Of a stretch of DNA of 17,214 nt, positions 14,882 through 17,214 are shown piece after piece. Source of the DNA: an uncultured Candidatus Melainabacteria bacterium (GTDB lineage Bacteria > Cyanobacteriota > Vampirovibrionia > Gastranaerophilales > Gastranaerophilaceae). The stretch spans positions 1 through 17,214 of the forward strand of contig CAKVCZ010000022.1 of NCBI GenBank assembly GCA_934726055.1, given 5' to 3'. Position numbers and translations under genes: made by a program. Every line of letters starts with the position of its first letter. Position 1 is the first letter of the stretch. The notes under the pieces were generated by a model that was not told where the DNA came from, searched no databases, and saw nothing but the letters and a program-made list of their open reading frames with translations.

Positions 14882-14927
14882 GAACTTTCGGTAGGGTGAA
14901 ACGAAGTGGAACCCTACCGAAAGTTCA
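14881..14927. repeat. Perfect 17-bp-arm palindrome
   Basis: TGAACTTTCGGTAGGGT (14881-14897) and its exact complement (14911-14927) flank a 13-nt loop GAAACGAAGTGGA. No T-run follows, so it is not a terminator on either strand. Confidence 0.85.
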
Positions 14928-14950
14928 ATTCTGTTGGTAGAGTACCGTAT

Positions 14951-14969
14951 GAGCAAAGCGAGCGTAACT
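14951..14969. repeat. Exact 19-bp repeat, second copy
   Basis: Same string as 14528-14546, containing GAGCAAAGCGAGCG. In this copy it stands outside a hairpin, between the palindrome and a long inverted repeat. Confidence 0.7.
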
Positions 14970-14988
14970 AGTCCGGCAGCATGGAAAA

Positions 14989-15036
14989 TATTTTAAAACA
15001 TTTCTCCAACTTTAGTTGTAGAAATATTTAAAAATA
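14989..15036. repeat. Long inverted repeat upstream of flagellin 1
   Basis: Two 23-nt arms (14989-15011 and 15014-15036) separated by TT pair at 20 of 23 positions. It is AT-rich with no T-run after it. Confidence 0.65.
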
Positions 15037-15142
15037 GGAAAAAATTTCTCTTGTTTTATAAAAATACTATTTTACAAAACACTTGTTAATAGAGGGTTTC
15101 AAGATTTTATCTAATACATTTAGAGGATATCTACAACTAAAG
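15010..15142. repeat. 13-bp inverted repeat flanking the flagellin upstream region
   Basis: CTTTAGTTGTAGA (15010-15022) and TCTACAACTAAAG (15130-15142) are exact complements 107 nt apart. The right arm ends 2 nt before the sigma-28 -35 box. The left arm is also part of the long inverted repeat at 14989-15036, so the two pairings compete. Confidence 0.6.
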
Positions 15143-15144
15143 TA

Positions 15145-15171
15145 TAAAGTCAAAAAAATTTACGACGATAT
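15145..15171 (+). promoter_or_regulatory. Sigma-28 (FliA) flagellar promoter of flagellin 1
   Basis: TAAAGTCA (15145-15152), 11-nt spacer, GACGATAT (15164-15171). The consensus is TAAAGTTT-N11-GCCGATAA, so 12 of 16 positions match at the right spacing, including TAAAGT and CGATA. The leader is about 40 nt long, with the AAGAGGA ribosome-binding site at 15202-15208. Confidence 0.8.
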
Positions 15172-15218
15172 AAAAGGCATAAGAGGAAATAAGAGATTTA
15201 TAAGAGGAATTTTACATT

Positions 15219-16091
15219 ATGCCTATCAGCGTAAATACCAATTTGGCAGCTTTAACTGCACAAAATTCATTAAAAGGTTCAACAACTAAAATGAATACTG
15301 CAATGGAACGTTTGACTACCGGTTTTAAAATTAATAATTCAAAAGACGATGCAGCTGGAATGGCAGTTTCTACAAAGTTAAACTTCAAGATTTCATCATT
15401 ACAAGTTGCACAAAACAATGGTCAAATGGGTGCTTCATTATTAGATACGCAAGAAGGTGTTTTAACAGTTTTATCAAGCAATATTTCACGTATCAGACAA
15501 TTGACAGAACAAGCAGCTAACGGTACTTACGGTACAGACTCAATTAGAGCAATCCGCTTGGAAGTTGAATCAAGACTTGAAGAAATTTCAAGAATTTCAA
15601 AATCAACAGAATTTAACGGAAAATATTTATTAGATGGATCAATTACTGATAATATCTGTTTACAAGTAGGTATCGAAGCAAACAGTAACAGTACAATCGA
15701 ATTAAGTGCAGATTTATTCAAAAATTGTACAACTACATCAATTATAGCAATTGGTGCTTATTCCGGTCAAACTATTCACCAAATTTGTGAAACAGTTTAC
15801 CAAACAGACAGCACAGCACGCGATTTTCTATCAACTCTTGACAGTGCTCTTGCTAACGTTACAGATAGAATTACTCAAATTGGTGGACTTCAACAAAGAA
15901 TTTTATGTTCTATTGAATCTGCAAACGTAATGCACGATTCTATGACATCAGCTAACTCTTATATTCAAGATGCTGATATCGCAGTAGAATCTTCTAACTA
16001 CATCAAAGAACAAATATTACAACAAATTTCAACATCAATGTTATCAACAGCTAACCAAGCTCCAACAATCGCTTTGAGCTTATTAGGATAA
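15219..16091 (+). CDS. fliC: Flagellin 1 (D0/D1-only), cysteine-containing
   Basis: This 290-aa protein is the filament subunit, exported through the flagellar channel. The N-terminal D0/D1 domain runs about 1-140 (SVNTNLAALTAQNSL; LTTGFKINNSKDDAAGMAV; RIRQLTEQAANGTYG; STEFNGKYLLDG). The C-terminal D1/D0 domain runs about 195-290 (DADIAVESSNYIKEQILQQ; ANQAPTIALSLLG). Only a short central part (about 141-195) joins them, so the outer D2/D3 domains are missing. Four Cys (147, 170, 190, 230) are unusual, since most flagellins have none. The sigma-28 promoter and AAGAGGA site make it a late flagellar gene. It is clearly diverged from flagellin 2, so it may be a minor subunit. Confidence 0.95.
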   Translation: MPISVNTNLAALTAQNSLKGSTTKMNTAMERLTTGFKINNSKDDAAGMAVSTKLNFKISSLQVAQNNGQMGASLLDTQEGVLTVLSSNISRIRQLTEQAANGTYGTDSIRAIRLEVESRLEEISRISKSTEFNGKYLLDGSITDNICLQVGIEANSNSTIELSADLFKNCTTTSIIAIGAYSGQTIHQICETVYQTDSTARDFLSTLDSALANVTDRITQIGGLQQRILCSIESANVMHDSMTSANSYIQDADIAVESSNYIKEQILQQISTSMLSTANQAPTIALSLLG

Positions 16092-16152
16092 CATTCTAAA
16101 TAAAATTATAAATTAAATTTCTTATATTCCCCTTAAATACTTATTAAATTTC

Positions 16153-16177
16153 AGCCCAAATTTTTGGGCTTTTTTTT
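16153..16177 (+). terminator. Intrinsic terminator of flagellin 1
   Basis: AGCCCAAA (16153-16160), TT, TTTGGGCT (16163-16170) and a run of T, 62 nt after the stop. Confidence 0.9.
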
Positions 16178-16207
16178 ATTTCAATTTAATAATTCCAAAT
16201 TTAGACA

Positions 16208-16235
16208 TAAAGAAAACCGGCAAATATTTGCCGGT
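16208..16235 (-). terminator. Minus-strand terminator for flagellin 2
   Basis: A perfect 20-bp palindrome (16216-16235; arms ACCGGCAA/TTGCCGGT around ATAT) followed on the minus strand by TTTCTTTAT. It stops transcription arriving from flagellin 2. Confidence 0.7.
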
Positions 16236-16364
16236 AATAATGTCATAGTATGTACTAATTGAAAAGACTTTTTTTCTATCTTGTTACATAAATTTCGTAA
16301 CGTCTGATATTTATTTTTAATACATATTAATATATTCAATTGTAATAAATTATTGTTTAATTTT

Positions 16365-16406
16365 TGTTCGTGGGGCTGCCCGAGGACAGCCCTTTGAACA
16401 TTTTTT
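16365..16406 (+). terminator. Second plus-strand terminator-like hairpin
   Basis: TGTTC (16365-16369) and GGGCTG (16373-16378) pair with CAGCCC (16387-16392) and GAACA (16396-16400), followed by six T. It lies 14 nt beyond the flagellin 2 stop and would block antisense transcription into that gene. On the minus strand the hairpin is followed by A-rich sequence. Between 16236 and 16364 only a small GTTAC/GTAAC hairpin (16283-16301) is visible. Confidence 0.55.
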
Positions 16407-16419
16407 GCAATCTCTAAGC

Positions 16420-17214
16420 TTATACTAAGTTTAAAGCGATAGATGGGGATTGGTTAGCTGTTGCTAACAGAGTTGCTGAAGTTTGTTGAAGAATTTGTTG
16501 CTTAATGTAGTTAGAAGATTCTTCAGCGATATCAGCGTCTTTAATTAACGAACTTGAAGCTGTTAAGTTAGTTTGCATTACATTTGCTGAATCCATTGCA
16601 GATGTGATAGCTGCTTGTTTACCACCGATTGCAGTTGTTGCATCTGTAACTTTTGCAATTGCTGCATCAACACTAGCTAAGAAAGTTCTAGCAGCTCCAT
16701 CTGACCAACTTGCAGGGTTTGCAATATTTGCTACATTCAAACCTTGAGATGATGTGTGACAGTTTTGGAATAGTGTTGAATCTAATGTAATTTGTGATTC
16801 AGCACCACCTGTAATACCAACTTGCAATGTAACACTTGTTGTAGAGCCATCAATCAATTTTTTACCGTTAAATTCTGTTGAATTTGAAATACGATTGATT
16901 TCATCCAATCTTGTGTTAATTTCTGTTGCCATTGCTTTCATAGCATCTGTACCATAAGTACCATTGGCTGCTTGTTCAGTCAAGTCTCTGATACGAACCA
17001 AGTTGTCATTAACAACACCCATTACACCTTCCATCGTGTCTAACATTGATGCACCCATTTGAGCATTTGATTGAGCTACACCTAATGAACTTACTTTGTA
17101 GTCTAATTTTCTTGATACTGCCAAACCAGCTGCATCATCTTTTGATGAGTTGATTTTCAAGCCTGTTGACATACGTTCCATTGCTGTGTTCATTTTGCTT
17201 GTAGCTGTGTTCAA
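16420..17214 (-). CDS. fliC: Flagellin 2, N-terminus beyond the window
   Basis: 264 codons are visible and the frame stays open to the edge. Alignment with flagellin 1 indicates about 17 missing N-terminal residues, so the full length is about 281 aa. D0/D1 motifs are STGLKINSSKDDAAGLAV, RIRDLTEQAANGTYG, STEFNGKKLIDG and DADIAEESSNYIKQQILQQ; the C-terminus is ANQSPSIALNLV. It is nearer the usual flagellin consensus than flagellin 1 (DDAAGLAV rather than DDAAGMAV) and has one Cys, in LFQNC, at the same place as Cys170 of flagellin 1. It is probably the major filament protein. It is convergent with flagellin 1, with terminators for both directions between them. Its promoter is outside the window. 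Confidence 0.95.
   Translation of the reverse strand: MNTATSKMNTAMERMSTGLKINSSKDDAAGLAVSRKLDYKVSSLGVAQSNAQMGASMLDTMEGVMGVVNDNLVRIRDLTEQAANGTYGTDAMKAMATEINTRLDEINRISNSTEFNGKKLIDGSTTSVTLQVGITGGAESQITLDSTLFQNCHTSSQGLNVANIANPASWSDGAARTFLASVDAAIAKVTDATTAIGGKQAAITSAMDSANVMQTNLTASSSLIKDADIAEESSNYIKQQILQQTSATLLATANQSPSIALNLV

Noticed and set aside
14756..14956. 66-aa minus-strand ORF
   Set aside because: It is made of the terminator module and palindromic repeats; no coding signal.
14415..14969. CRISPR array
   Set aside because: Repeats are few, unequal in length, reordered and without regular spacers.
15083..15289. 68-aa plus-strand ORF overlapping the start of flagellin 1
   Set aside because: It runs through the sigma-28 promoter and into flagellin 1 in another frame.

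Overview
The window is AT-rich DNA from a Gram-negative, flagellated bacterium. An Omp85/BamA protein with room for three POTRA domains, an OmpH/Skp chaperone, class III pseudopilins with an 'AFTLAE' processing site, a TRL-like small secreted protein and two short flagellins together resemble gut non-photosynthetic Cyanobacteria (Vampirovibrionia/Melainabacteria, order Gastranaerophilales). That placement is an inference from gene content and base composition; no rRNA or marker gene here proves it.

Layout. 1-376: non-coding, with a long nested hairpin (134-262). 377-3111 (minus): a probable operon of a lone MalG-type ABC permease, a soluble histidine kinase, a degenerate STAS-like protein and an unknown protein. 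3305-7213 (plus): bamA, ompH and a remarkable 487-aa soluble protein whose last two thirds look like the complete cytosolic domain of the flagellar/type III export gate FlhA, fused to a DUF4177-like N-terminus and a coiled coil. 7381-7686: a probably highly expressed secreted TRL-like protein with its own extended -10 promoter and terminator. 7815-8982 (plus): nadD and yqeK, overlapping. 8959-12507 (minus): a secreted VirB10/TrbI-like beta-domain protein, a ROK sugar kinase with its own promoter, then holA and holB (clamp-loader delta and delta'). 12636-13924 (plus): two paralogous pseudopilins behind a near-consensus sigma-70 promoter.

13925-15218 is mostly non-coding and dense with signals. 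It holds a divergent promoter pair with a shared dyad, a likely ~72-nt small RNA on the minus strand, a 67-aa ORF, a duplicated promoter-like/terminator module whose hairpin loop is flipped between copies, mosaic hairpin repeats, long inverted repeats and a sigma-28 (FliA) promoter. That promoter drives flagellin 1 (15219-16091). A second flagellin faces it from the right edge (16420 to beyond 17214), with terminators for both directions between them.

How the genes work together: envelope assembly (BamA, OmpH), surface appendages (pseudopilins, flagellins) and housekeeping (NAD synthesis, Ap4A hydrolysis, clamp loader, sugar phosphorylation). The most unusual gene is the stand-alone FlhA-C-like protein, which could bind flagellar export chaperones or substrates without being part of the membrane gate. 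The most unusual non-coding stretch is the RNA- and hairpin-rich 13.9-15.2 kb region.
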